Shown here: positions 8,892 to 18,604 of the stretch, in pieces
Numbering within the stretch: position 1 is the stretch's first letter
Layout of the letters: every line of letters starts with the position of its first letter
From: Bacillus sp. T3
GTDB lineage: Bacteria > Bacillota > Bacilli > Bacillales > Cytobacillaceae
Length of the DNA stretch: 64,000 nt
NCBI RefSeq assembly: GCF_033449965.1
Contig: NZ_CP137761.1
Span: 620,001-684,000 of the forward strand
Reading direction: 5' to 3'
Made by a program: the position numbers and the translations under genes
Notes under the pieces: model-generated
Told to the model about the DNA's origin: nothing
Databases searched by the model: none
The model's input: only the letters and a program-made list of their open reading frames with translations

Positions 8892-8913
8892 TATTTAGTT
8901 ATTTAACTAAATA
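8892..8913 (-). promoter_or_regulatory. Probable SdpR operator
   Basis: Perfect inverted repeat TATTTAGTT-ATTT-AACTAAATA, 9-bp arms with a 4-base spacer, about 27 bases upstream of the sdpR start codon. Placement and symmetry fit an ArsR-family operator. Confidence 0.65.
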
Positions 8914-9079
8914 TTAAACTATTTTGTGTTTAGATTCAACTGCCGTTGCTTTAATGGAAAAAAGGAATTAATTAGGGTATTTATCAATATTTTCATTGAC
9001 GGACTCACTAACTTTTACTACGCTTATAGGTGGAAAGGGTTTATGGCACTAACAATCTCTTTATTGAGGAGTGGTTCAT

Positions 9080-10255
9080 GTGAATTTTCGCGCCCTTGCA
9101 TCAGACTTCCAGACTTCTTTTTCACAAGAAGCTGATCATTATTTCTTTTCTCCTGGTCGTATAAACTTATTAGGAGAGCATACTGAATACAATGGTGGTC
9201 ATATATTACCTTGTGCCATTACACTCGGAACATATGGCGCTGTAAGCAAGCGGACTGATCGATTAGTTCGTTTGTATTCGAAAAATTTTTCAGAGCAAGG
9301 CATGATACAATTCACACTGGATGACCTGGATTTTTTACCAAGCCATGGTTGGGTAAATTATCCGAAAAGAATTCTATCCATTTTGCAGCAAGAGGGCCAT
9401 AAAATAAATGAAGGATTTGATCTGCTTGTTTCCGGGAATATACCGCAGCGTGCAGGAGTCTCTTCTTCGGCATCATTACTGATGCTAGTAGGAGAAATCG
9501 CTAATAAATTATCTCAGTTGCACATCCCTCGGTTGGAACTCATTAATGCAGGGAGAGCCGCTGAGCAAGAAATAAATGGCGCAATAAATGGAATAATGGA
9601 TCCATTCATAGTAGCAAAAGGAAAAATGAACCATGCAATCCTCTTGGATTGCCACACATTAGCCTTCGATTATATCCCATTAAAATTAGAACATTATAAA
9701 ATTATCTTAATGAATACAAACAAGCCTAGTGAGCAGGCAGCTTCTATCTATAACCAACGACGAGACGAATGTGAGCATGCACTTCGTCATTTGCAAGGTG
9801 CGATAAATATATTGTCACTTAGCGATTTAAATTTAGAGCAATTCGAAAACTCTAAGCACTTAATTCCTACTGATATACTAAAGAAGAGGGTCCAACACGT
9901 GGTCTCTGAAAATGCACGGACATTATTGGCGATTAAGGAGATAAAACGAGGGAATCTTCCTGCGTTTGGAAGCTTGTTAAATCAATCACACATTTCATTA
10001 CGGAATCACTATGAAGTTACAGGTGTGGAGTTGGATACACTTGTTGAAGCATCCTGGCGGCAACCTGGAGTACTTGGAGCTAAAATGACGGGTATCGGAA
10101 TGGGAGGCAGTGCCATTGCCCTTGTCGAGACTAGCGAGGTCGACCAATTTATGGAGCACGTTAATGATGCTTATCGAATGAGACTGGGCTATGATGTTGA
10201 TTTCTATGTCACATCAATTGGTGATGGAGTAAGAGAAGTGAATCTAGAGACTTAA
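9080..10255 (+). CDS. galK: Galactokinase family GHMP kinase
   Basis: 391 residues. GHMP kinases of this type phosphorylate galactose at C1 with ATP (Leloir pathway). Visible motifs: galactokinase signature GRINLLGEHTEYNGG near residue 27, ATP-binding PQRAGVSSSAS near 125, GIMDPF with the catalytic Asp, and C-terminal GAKMTGIGMGGSAIALV. Three spots differ from typical GalK: TEY for TDY, QRAG for xGAG in the phosphate loop, and MDPF for MDQF. Substrate preference could therefore be altered. Start GTG 9080 is 7 bases after GAGGAG, better than GTG 9071. No galT or galE lies beside it, so it is a solo kinase. Confidence 0.82.
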   Translation: MNFRALASDFQTSFSQEADHYFFSPGRINLLGEHTEYNGGHILPCAITLGTYGAVSKRTDRLVRLYSKNFSEQGMIQFTLDDLDFLPSHGWVNYPKRILSILQQEGHKINEGFDLLVSGNIPQRAGVSSSASLLMLVGEIANKLSQLHIPRLELINAGRAAEQEINGAINGIMDPFIVAKGKMNHAILLDCHTLAFDYIPLKLEHYKIILMNTNKPSEQAASIYNQRRDECEHALRHLQGAINILSLSDLNLEQFENSKHLIPTDILKKRVQHVVSENARTLLAIKEIKRGNLPAFGSLLNQSHISLRNHYEVTGVELDTLVEASWRQPGVLGAKMTGIGMGGSAIALVETSEVDQFMEHVNDAYRMRLGYDVDFYVTSIGDGVREVNLET

Positions 10256-10272
10256 AATAACTATATATGGTA

Positions 10273-10306
10273 AACCCCTCTTAATAATAAGAATGAGGGG
10301 TTTTTT
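10273..10306 (+). terminator. galK terminator
   Basis: AACCCCTC/GAGGGGTT stem with a 14-base loop followed by T6. Confidence 0.85.
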
Positions 10307-10714
10307 CAATTTTCTAAATTCACGGCCATTAATGCGAGACCCATTTCGTTTACCCCTTCGATCGATTTTTCACTTACAGAAAATCGATTGAAACGCAAAT
10401 TAGCCATAGGCATTGGCATGATTGATTTTATCCTCTTTCCCTGACCTCCATTTAGAACAAAATTTTCCCAATCTGTTTAAATGAATATCCTGTTTGTATA
10501 ATGTAGCAATATGTCGGGAGCTCGAGAATAGAAATGAATACATCCTGTAAAAGTGATTTTTTACAATAGGGAGTTGGAATTTTCGTAGATAAAAGAAATA
10601 CTAGGTTGTATAAATTCTTGTCTTATGAAATAATTTTTGATATAAAAAGGAAAAAAATGATAATGAAAATATTTTTTTGAAGTATATTTGATAATTGCAA
10701 ATGGAGGGTAAAAA
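10307..10714. other. Gene-free stretch between galK and gtaB
   Basis: About 400 AT-rich bases without a credible gene. It carries the gtaB upstream region and, at 10400-10435 on the minus strand, a short stretch resembling the DKINHAYAFG motif of LCP proteins (see the separate entry). No riboswitch or repeat is recognised. Confidence 0.5.
10400..10435 (-). pseudogene. Possible tiny remnant of an LCP gene
   Basis: The minus strand reads EDKINHANAYG then stop, close to DKINHAYAFGG in both LCP proteins of the window. No further LCP sequence flanks it, so it is either a decayed fragment or chance. Confidence 0.25.
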
Positions 10715-11591
10715 GTGAAAAGAGTGCGAAAAGCGATTATTCCAGCAGCTGGTCTCGGTACGAGGTTTTTACCAGCTACAAAAGCAATGCCAAAAGAGAT
10801 GCTGCCAATTGTTGATAAACCAACCATTCAGTACATTGTAGAAGAAGCAATTGAATCAGGAATTGAAGATATAATAATTGTTACCTGGAAAAGGGAAGAG
10901 AGCCATTGAGGATCATTTTGACAATGCTTTTGAATTAGAACAGAACTTATTGGATAAGGGAAAATTAGAATTATTAGAAGCGGTACAAGAAACTTCTAAA
11001 ATGGTAGATATTCACTATATAAGACAAAAAGAGCCAAGAGGATTAGGTCATGCGGTGTGGTGTGCCCGAAACTTTATTGGAGATGAGCCATTTGCTGTTC
11101 TTTTAGGTGATGATATTGTTCAAGCTGAAACACCTTGTTTAAAACAACTAATGGATGAATACAATCGAACACATTCCTCTATTATTGGTGTAAAAAGAGT
11201 TCCGGAAGATGAAACGAATCGGTATGGAATAATAAATCCAATTGAACAAATGGGACGTTCCTTCCAAGTGCGGAATTTTGTAGAAAAGCCTGCGTTAGGG
11301 ACTGCACCATCTGACCTGGCGATTATTGGGAGATACGTGTTTTCACCAGAAATCTTTATGTTTTTAGATAATCAGGAGGTAGGGGCTGGTGGAGAAATTC
11401 AGCTCACAGATGCGATTGAAAAGTTAAATAAAATACAACGTGTATTTGCATATGAATTTGAAGGCAACCGGTATGATGTAGGTGAGAAACTAGGCTTTAT
11501 TGAAACAACAATTGAATTTGCTTTAGAAAAGGAAGAACTGCGTGAAGATTTGTTGAGATTTATGGAAAAAAAACTACGCGAAAATCAATAA
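10715..11591 (+). CDS. gtaB: UTP-glucose-1-phosphate uridylyltransferase, frameshifted
   Basis: Makes UDP-glucose from UTP and glucose-1-phosphate for teichoic-acid glucosylation, glycolipid anchors and exopolysaccharide. The N-terminal AAGLGTRFLPATKAMPKEMLP is the nucleotide-binding signature, and VEKP and GGEIQLTDAI follow. Start GTG 10715 after GGAGGG. The frame breaks at CCTGG 10884-10888. Reading CCGG there gives IIIVTGKGKRAIEDHFD, the conserved family sequence, and a 291-residue protein of normal length. A one-base consensus error is likelier than a real mutation. A strong terminator follows. Confidence 0.9.
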
Positions 11592-11601
11592 TAAAACCAA
11601 T

Positions 11602-11644
11602 AAAAAGCCTATACTCCTGTTAATTAACCGAGTATAGGCTTTTT
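11602..11644. terminator. Terminator of gtaB
   Basis: 15-bp stem AAAAAGCCTATACTC/GAGTATAGGCTTTTT with a 13-base loop, T-rich on both strands. Confidence 0.88.
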
Positions 11645-11721
11645 ATTGAATTGCATGCAGAAATCAATTAAAACCAATATTTCTACTATATGAAAAATCT
11701 TTGTAAAATGGTAAATTACTT

Positions 11722-12867
11722 TCAATCACCAAAATCATTAGTTTTTTCCTCTTTGTATCCAAAGTGATATAGAATAATATCGACAATTCTTTTCGATGCT
11801 TGGCCATCTCCATATGGATTAGAGGCTTTCGCCATTTTATTGTGAATATTTATATTCGACAGTAGTTCATCAGCGAGCCTGAAAATAGTTTCTTCATCTG
11901 TTCCAGCAAGCTTTAATGTTCCAGCTTCAACTCCCTCTGGACGTTCAGTAGTATCCCTTAATACTAAGACGGGAACGCCTAAGGAGGGTGCTTCTTCTTG
12001 TACACCACCAGAATCAGTTAATATCAAGTATGCTCTTGAAGCGAAGTTATGGAAATCAATAACATCTAACGGTTCAATAAGGTGAATGCGGTCGTTTTTA
12101 CCAAGTATTCTATTAGCAATCTCACGTACAACAGGATTCATATGTACAGGATAAACTACCTGGATATCATTGTGTTTTTCAGTCAAACGTTTTATCGCAT
12201 TAAACATGTTCTCCATTGGTTTCCCCGTGTTTTCTCGACGATGAGCAGTCAATAATACTAATCGATCATCTCCAACTTTCTCTAAAATCGGATGTGAATA
12301 ATTGAGTTTGACTGTGGTTTGTAAAGCATCTATTGCAGTATTTCCAGTAATGAATATAAAGTCGCCATTTTTATTTTCCGATACTAGATTTTCCTTAGAT
12401 TGACTAGTTGGTGCAAAATGAAGGTCAGCTAGTACACCGGTTAATTGCCGATTCATTTCTTCTGGATAAGGGGAATATTTATTCCTTGTCCGAAGACCAG
12501 CTTCAACATGTCCTATTTTTGTGGAATTATAAAATGCAGCCAGACTTGCTACAAACGTAGTTGAAGTATCCCCATGTACTAATACAATATCAGGTTTTTC
12601 TTCCTGAATTACCTTATTTAGACCTTCTAAACATTTAGTAGTGACGTCGATAAGAGTTTGTCTATCCTTCATGACATTTAAATCGTAATTAGGTACTATG
12701 TCAAAAATATTCAAGACTTGATCTAGCATTTCACGATGTTGTGCTGTAACTGTTACGATGGACTCAATTTGTTTATGATGTTTTTCTAATTCTTTCACAA
12801 GTGGTGCCATTTTTATAGCCTCTGGTCTCGTTCCAAATACCGTCATTACCTTTATTTTACTACTCAT
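11722..12867 (-). CDS. mnaA: UDP-N-acetylglucosamine 2-epimerase (non-hydrolysing)
   Basis: 381 residues. Interconverts UDP-GlcNAc and UDP-ManNAc, the latter feeding the linkage unit of wall teichoic acid (TagA step) and some capsules. Family motifs: GTRPEAIKMAPL near the start, VHGDTSTTF, GHVEAGLRT, YPEEMNR, TAHRREN, DSGGVQEEAPSLGVPVLVLR and TERPE. Start ATG 12867 follows GGAGG; an upstream in-frame TTG adds four residues. With tagO and two LCP proteins in the window it fits wall-teichoic-acid linkage synthesis. Single gene, facing gtaB tail to tail. Confidence 0.93.
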   Translation of the reverse strand: MSSKIKVMTVFGTRPEAIKMAPLVKELEKHHKQIESIVTVTAQHREMLDQVLNIFDIVPNYDLNVMKDRQTLIDVTTKCLEGLNKVIQEEKPDIVLVHGDTSTTFVASLAAFYNSTKIGHVEAGLRTRNKYSPYPEEMNRQLTGVLADLHFAPTSQSKENLVSENKNGDFIFITGNTAIDALQTTVKLNYSHPILEKVGDDRLVLLTAHRRENTGKPMENMFNAIKRLTEKHNDIQVVYPVHMNPVVREIANRILGKNDRIHLIEPLDVIDFHNFASRAYLILTDSGGVQEEAPSLGVPVLVLRDTTERPEGVEAGTLKLAGTDEETIFRLADELLSNINIHNKMAKASNPYGDGQASKRIVDIILYHFGYKEEKTNDFGD

Positions 12868-13185
12868 CCTATCCTCCAAATTTTAAGAAAAATTTTTGTG
12901 TTTACAAACCATTTTAATAAATTACTTAATGATTATCTGATAGTTCTTGAATATTGTATATAACCAAACCAACATAAGCAAGAAGATAAAAGGATCCTAT
13001 TTTAATTACCTATTATACCTTATGGTGTTTTGATTGACACCCATTTGGAAATATTAAAAGAGATAACAAAGAGTAATAAAACATATTCAGCTTTTATTTA
13101 AGTTCACTTAGTTTAAGTTTTTTGGGAGGGAGTCCCACTTGAAAAAATATTAATTGTGAGGAAAATAGGTTGAAAGGACAGAAAA
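12868..13185. other. Divergent intergenic region mnaA / LtaS-like gene
   Basis: About 320 AT-rich bases between divergent genes. It must hold promoters for both. A ribosome site AAAGGA precedes ATG 13186. No clear operator or RNA structure seen. Confidence 0.4.
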
Positions 13186-15282
13186 ATGAACCTAATAATT
13201 AAACAAATGCTATTATCCTTATTAATAACTATTATTCAGGTATGTTTGATTATTTTTAGTGTTGAATGGATGTATCGTGGAAGCATCTTTGATTCCATAA
13301 CTTGGCTTAAGGAATTCCCAAAACAATTTTGGTATAACTTTATCATCCTTTTTTTATTTTTCTATTCCTTACAGTTATTCAAAAGGAAACTATGGGTTTT
13401 CTTTTCATTTTTATTTACAATTCCTTTATTTCTTTTGGCAATTGCATGTAATTTAAAACAAGAAATAAGAGGAGAGCCTGTGTTACCTTCTGATCTAATT
13501 CTTGGAGCAGAAGCTTTTAATATGCTAGATTTCTTTTCGGAAAATTTATTGATGGTGTTGTCTATAGTCTTTTTAGTGGTTGCAGCATTAATTGTATATA
13601 TAATATACAGGGTACCTAATCAAAAGAGTCTGAATAAAATTCCGATATTTGTATCTGCCTTAATTTTTATCATCTTTGTGTTTATTTTTAATAATGAGAC
13701 CAAAAATACTAATACGTTTCTTAAGGAGAAACTAAACGTAGAATATTTTCCATGGGACCAAAAAATGACATATCAGCACGATGGTGTTGTTGCCAGTTTT
13801 ATAATTAATTTAAAATGGCTGTCGATAGAAATGCCTAAAGGTTATTCAAAAAAAACACTTGAAAAAATAATAGAAGATGTAACCGTTTTAAAAGAAGGAA
13901 ATGAAAAGGAAAAACCTAATATTATCGTGTTAATGAGTGAAGCTTTTTGGGATCCAGTTCGTCTTGAAAATGTACAATTTAATAAAGATCCTATCCCATT
14001 TTTTCGTCAATTACAGGAAGTTCAAAGCTCTGGGTATTTGAATGTTCCTGTTTTTGGTGGATCAACAGTTAATACGGAGATGGAATTCTTGACGAGTATT
14101 TCCATGCAGCTTTTACCTGCTGGTTCTATTGCATATTTACAATATGTAAAAAAACCGATACCTTCGATACCATTTATTTTGAAAAAATATGGTTATGATA
14201 CAACTGCAATTCATACATGGCACCATTGGTTTTATAATAGATCACAAGTATACAAACTCTTTGGGTTTGATAATTTTATTAGTCTAGAGTTTATGGACAA
14301 TGTAATTGATGGTAATCCTTATATACATGATCAAACTTTAACTGATCAGATTTTGAAAAAATTAAATAATAATAATGAAAAACCAAATTTTATTTTTGCT
14401 GTTTCTACTCAAAACCATGGGCCGTATAGTACAGATGAGAAAAAACCATTTGCTAACATAGAGGTAGACCTATTAAATTCTAAAAAGGGATTTTCTAAAG
14501 AGTCGGAAAACATCCTTGAAGTGTATTCTGATAATTTAACTGAAGTCGACAAGCAACTAAAAAGACTTATAACGGAAATTGATAGTATGCAAAAGAAAAC
14601 GATTGTTGTCTTTTTTGGCGATCATTTACCTTTACTTGGAGAAGACTATCAGGTTTACCGAGAATCAGGGTATTTTCAAAATGATAATACATACCAAGAT
14701 TACATAAATATGTATTCTACTCCATACATTATTTGGGACAATTTTTCTGGTAAAAAAAATAATAATAATATTGGAACAATACTACTAGGGCCTATTTTAT
14801 TGGATAGAGCTGGAATAGAAGGTAATAATCTTACAAATTATCTAATTTCAAAATTTAATAATGGTACATTAAAAAATGTCCCTAGAAGTGATTTTTTGAA
14901 GAAAGAAAAAATGGATTTACAAGTTTTTAATGATTTGAACCTATTACAATACGATGTGTTATTTGGTGAAATGTATGGAGTTAATAAAGAAACATTAAAT
15001 TCTAACAAAAATTTTAGGTTGGGACATGCAAATCCAAAGATAAGACAGGCTTCTATTGAAAAAACTGCGCAGGGTGAATCCTTGATAATTAAGGGTGAAT
15101 ACTTTACAAAATTTTCGAATGTGTATGTAAATGGGGATAAATTTGAGAAGGACATGGTCACTGATTCAGAAATACATGTCCCTTATTCTGCCGAAAATGG
15201 AGGGGAAATAAAGATATTAATAAAAATTGTTGATTCAAATGGTTCTATTTTGTTAAAGAGTAATGAGTATGTTATAAAATAA
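13186..15282 (+). CDS. LtaS-like membrane sulfatase/phosphatase-fold enzyme
   Basis: 698 residues. Residues 1-160 give four or five transmembrane helices; an extracellular alkaline-phosphatase/sulfatase-fold domain follows (about 245-560). Marks of the LTA synthase family: PNIIVLMSEAFWDP (metal-binding Glu), FGGSTVNTEMEFLTS with the likely nucleophilic Thr, HTWHHWFYNRSQVYKLFGF, STQNHGPYS and VVFFGDHLP. Family members transfer glycerol phosphate or modify polymers on the outer face. Unusually, about 85 residues after residue 610 look like an IPT/TIG-type beta domain (IRQASIEKTAQGESLIIKG), which may bind polysaccharide. It could be a primase or modifier for the neighbouring surface polymer rather than the housekeeping LTA synthase. 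Confidence 0.78.
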   Translation: MNLIIKQMLLSLLITIIQVCLIIFSVEWMYRGSIFDSITWLKEFPKQFWYNFIILFLFFYSLQLFKRKLWVFFSFLFTIPLFLLAIACNLKQEIRGEPVLPSDLILGAEAFNMLDFFSENLLMVLSIVFLVVAALIVYIIYRVPNQKSLNKIPIFVSALIFIIFVFIFNNETKNTNTFLKEKLNVEYFPWDQKMTYQHDGVVASFIINLKWLSIEMPKGYSKKTLEKIIEDVTVLKEGNEKEKPNIIVLMSEAFWDPVRLENVQFNKDPIPFFRQLQEVQSSGYLNVPVFGGSTVNTEMEFLTSISMQLLPAGSIAYLQYVKKPIPSIPFILKKYGYDTTAIHTWHHWFYNRSQVYKLFGFDNFISLEFMDNVIDGNPYIHDQTLTDQILKKLNNNNEKPNFIFAVSTQNHGPYSTDEKKPFANIEVDLLNSKKGFSKESENILEVYSDNLTEVDKQLKRLITEIDSMQKKTIVVFFGDHLPLLGEDYQVYRESGYFQNDNTYQDYINMYSTPYIIWDNFSGKKNNNNIGTILLGPILLDRAGIEGNNLTNYLISKFNNGTLKNVPRSDFLKKEKMDLQVFNDLNLLQYDVLFGEMYGVNKETLNSNKNFRLGHANPKIRQASIEKTAQGESLIIKGEYFTKFSNVYVNGDKFEKDMVTDSEIHVPYSAENGGEIKILIKIVDSNGSILLKSNEYVIK

Positions 15283-15381
15283 AATTGCCCTATCTATCAG
15301 ATTATGGCGACTGATCGATAATCTGGATCCAAATCTAACATAGTAAATAAAAATGGCTTAAGATTAGCGCTTAACTATTAT

Positions 15382-15427
15382 ACTGTAGACAATTCGATTA
15401 ATTTCGAGTTTGTCTACAGTTTTTTTG
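15382..15427 (+). terminator. Terminator of LtaS-like gene
   Basis: ACTGTAGACAA pairs with TTGTCTACAGT, followed by T7. The region 15283-15673 holds this and the next gene's promoter. Confidence 0.82.
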
Positions 15428-15573
15428 TTTAGTAACAAATATGAGATTATAGCTAGCTTTTCAAAACACAAGAGATCAATTTGAGTGAAAGAACCAATAC
15501 TTTTGGAGTGCTGATATGGTCCTAAGCTATTTTTAAAAATAAAAATTAGTAATATAATAATAGTTTTCTAATT

Positions 15574-15601
15574 GGTTTTTTATGCTAGACTAATAGTATT
15601 A
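15574..15601 (+). promoter_or_regulatory. Promoter candidate shared by the two ChW autolysin genes
   Basis: TTGGTT, 16-base gap, TAGTAT. The block ATGCTAGACTAATAGTATTA is nearly repeated upstream of the second ChW gene at about 18522-18541 (ATGTTAGAATAATAGTATTA), at similar distance from the start codon. Co-regulation is likely. Confidence 0.5.
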
Positions 15602-15673
15602 TTACTTGAAAATTGTCGAGTTAAGTTAGTATTTGTTTTTTTATATATAAATAATATATAAGGAGTAGTATAA

Positions 15674-18387
15674 ATGAAAGGAAATCTAGTTCTAGTAGGA
15701 ATGCTATTAATGGGATCCACGGTTCTTTCACAAGAAAGTGTTGCTTATGCAATTGAAGGTTCCCAAATAGGAAGTGTTGAAGAAGACTTTAATTATTATT
15801 TCATTTATTATGGTGGTGGAGAACAGGAAATCGTAATTAATGAAAATGCAAAATTAATTTTAACTGGGTGGACTGATGAATCAAAATCATCTTTAAATGG
15901 TAAATTGGAAATACAAAAAGATTCGACAATTCAAATTGAAAATATAACCTTAGAGGTTAACAATGAACTAAATGAATTAGCTATATCTGAAACTGAAAGT
16001 ATAAAATATAGATTAGCTTTATCAGATTCATTTAAAGTATTAGAAGTTAAACCGCTAGAATTAAATGAGCAAGTATCAGTTGTTGCGGAAAACGAAAACG
16101 GAACTTCTATTGAAGAAATAAAGACAGTTGATGAAAATGGTACTGTGATTCAAAATGAGGGTAAAATATACTATTCAACTAATGAGAATAACCAAAAAAT
16201 TGTGATTACTGAAGAAGAATATAATTCATTAAATTCTAATGTTGATTCGGTAGGAAATGTTGTATCTTCCAATGATAGTTCAATAGAAAAGGTGGAAAAT
16301 TCCAGCCAAATAACAGAAGAAGTTACTTCAGTTCGAACTTTATCAATAAACCCCACCCCTATTATTAGTTACTCAACCCATGTTCAAGATTACGGTTGGT
16401 TAGGTCAGGTCTCTAATGGAGTAATGTCAGGAACGGTAGGACAAGCGAAGCGATTGGAAGCCATTAAGATTTCATTAGAAAATGCTCCATTTGCAGGAAG
16501 TATTTCTTACTCAACCCATGTACAAGGCTATGGCTGGTTAAGTGATGTATCAAATGGTGCACTATCTGGCACATCCGGAGAAAGTAAAAGATTAGAAGCG
16601 ATTAAAATCAACCTAACTGGTGAAATGGCAGAACATTTCGATGTATATTACCGTGTTCACGCGGAGAGCTATGGTTGGCTAGATTGGGCTAAAAACGGCG
16701 AATCTGCTGGTACACAGGGACTATCGAAGCGCCTGGAAGCAATTGAGGTTGTATTAGTTGAAAAGGGTGGAGCAGCCCCTGGTCCAATTAATAAACCATT
16801 TATTGTTGATCCATCTGTTGTTTACTCAAGCCATGTTCAAGATTATGGTTGGCTAGCAGATGTGTCTAATGGAAAAACGTCAGGAACTGTAGGACAAGCG
16901 AAACGAATGGAAGCCGTAAAGATTTCATTAAAAAATGCTCCCTATCCAGGTGGGATTTCTTACAGAACTCATGTTCAAGATTATGGCTGGTTAAATAATG
17001 TATCCAATGGTGCATTATCAGGAACATCTGGTCAAAGTAAACGTCTAGAAGCTATCCAATTAAACTTGACTGGTGAAATGGCAGAACGTTTTGATGTATA
17101 TTACCGTGTTCACGCGGAAAGCTATGGTTGGCTAGATTGGGCTAAAAATGGCGAATCTGCAGGTACACAGGGACTATCGAAGCGCCTGGAAGCATTTGAG
17201 GTTGTTTTAGTAGCAAAGGGTGGAGCAGCCCCTGGTCCTACTAATAAGCCATTTGTAGATGTTGGATTATTCATTAACTACAATATGTATAACATTACGT
17301 TGACCGATGCAGTAAATATGCAAATGAAAGTTGCACCACAGACTGATAAATATAGCGCTGCCCCTGCTTATGTAAGTAGTCAATATATCAATGTGTTTAA
17401 TGGGGGCTCCATAAGTGGAAACGGTGTAAACCTTAGAACTTCTCCAACCTTGAATAGTAGCATTGATGTTAACGTTGGAAAAGGTACTTTATTTAAAATG
17501 TTGGATGATAATGTTACAGGAGATATAGTTTCGGGTAGTACAAGGTGGTATAAAATAGAATACAATGGAAAAGTTTTGTATGTGCATAGTACACTTGCAA
17601 CAATATTAAGACTTGGTGAAGTAACAGCTGATTCGCTTAGTGTTAGATCAGAAAAGAGTACTGCTAGTCATATTTATGGTACAGAAAAAAAGGAGCACTA
17701 TTAACTATCTTAGAAGAAAGTAATGATGGATGGTGCAGAATAAGTTACGGTAGTTGGCGTAATGCAACATCCTCAGATGTATCATATTATTTAGATCCAG
17801 TTAAATTTGTAAATGATGAGAAGCAAAGACTGCAATTTATGAATCTAACAAAATTGAGTGGAGTGTCTGCTGAGACCTTAAATATATACCTTAAAGGAAA
17901 AGGAATATTAGAAAATCAAGGTCAGGCATTTATAGATGCTGGAAAAAAGTATGGGATAAATGAAGTGTATTTAATGGCTCATACTTTGTTAGAAACTGGA
18001 AACGGAACTTCCACACTGGCTAAAGGTATAGAATATAATGGGAAAATTGTTTATAATATGTATGGCATCGGGGCGATTGATTCCAATCCAATTGGGAACG
18101 GGGCAAAAACAGCTTATGAAAAAGGTTGGTTTACTCCATATGATGCAATTGTGGGTGGTGCTGCATTTATTGACAATAGTTATTTGTCAGGTAATAACTA
18201 CACTAATACAGTTCAAAATACATTATATGAAATGCGCTGGAATCCGGAATTTATGGCTACTAAAGGCACCGCTAGCCATCAGTATGCATCAGATATTGGT
18301 TGGGCATATAAACAAGTCAATACGATGTATGAAGTATATAAAATTCAACCATTTACCATATATTTAGAAATACCTAAATTTAAATAA
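15674..18387 (+). CDS. Secreted ChW-repeat autolysin (glucosaminidase), frameshifted
   Basis: 904-residue secreted wall hydrolase after correction. Signal peptide about 1-26, then an N-terminal domain shared with the next autolysin. Six ChW repeats follow as two triads (each about 45 residues with a YGWL core and GT.GQ.KRLEAIKI), a bacterial SH3 domain, a second SH3-like domain, and a GH73-type glucosaminidase domain (NEVYLMAHTLLETGNGTSTLA holds the catalytic Glu, with YNMYGIGAID after). It would cut N-acetylglucosamine linkages in peptidoglycan. The frame breaks near 17685-17693 in an A7GG run. One extra G gives GTEKKGALLTIL and joins both parts in the second SH3 domain. Confidence 0.85.
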
Positions 18388-18409
18388 AATAATATAAACA
18401 TTTAGTTAA

Positions 18410-18455
18410 AAGGGCTGCCTTAAAGTTATTGATAGATAACTTTGAGGCAGCCTTT
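18410..18455 (+). terminator. Terminator of the glucosaminidase gene
   Basis: Long stem: GGCTGCCT and AAAGTTAT pair with ATAACTTT and AGGCAGCC, then TTTGTTT. Confidence 0.8.
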
Positions 18456-18520
18456 GTTTCTAATATAAATAAGCTTCATATACTCTCTCTACCAATTTAT
18501 TAATGTTTATAATTTACTAT

Positions 18521-18541
18521 TATGTTAGAATAATAGTATTA
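18521..18541 (+). promoter_or_regulatory. Promoter candidate of ChW amidase gene
   Basis: ATGTTAGAATAATAGTATTA matches 18 of 20 bases with the block before the preceding ChW autolysin gene. TAGTAT is the likely -10 box. Confidence 0.45.
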
Positions 18542-18604
18542 ATGCATGGAAATATTAACCTTTAGGTTTTTATGTATTAAAATATATTAATAAGGAATAT
18601 GATG

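Noticed and set aside
10715..11591. gtaB as a true pseudogene
   Set aside because: A single base change restores the invariant family sequence across the break, and the error type recurs in seven other genes including essential secA.
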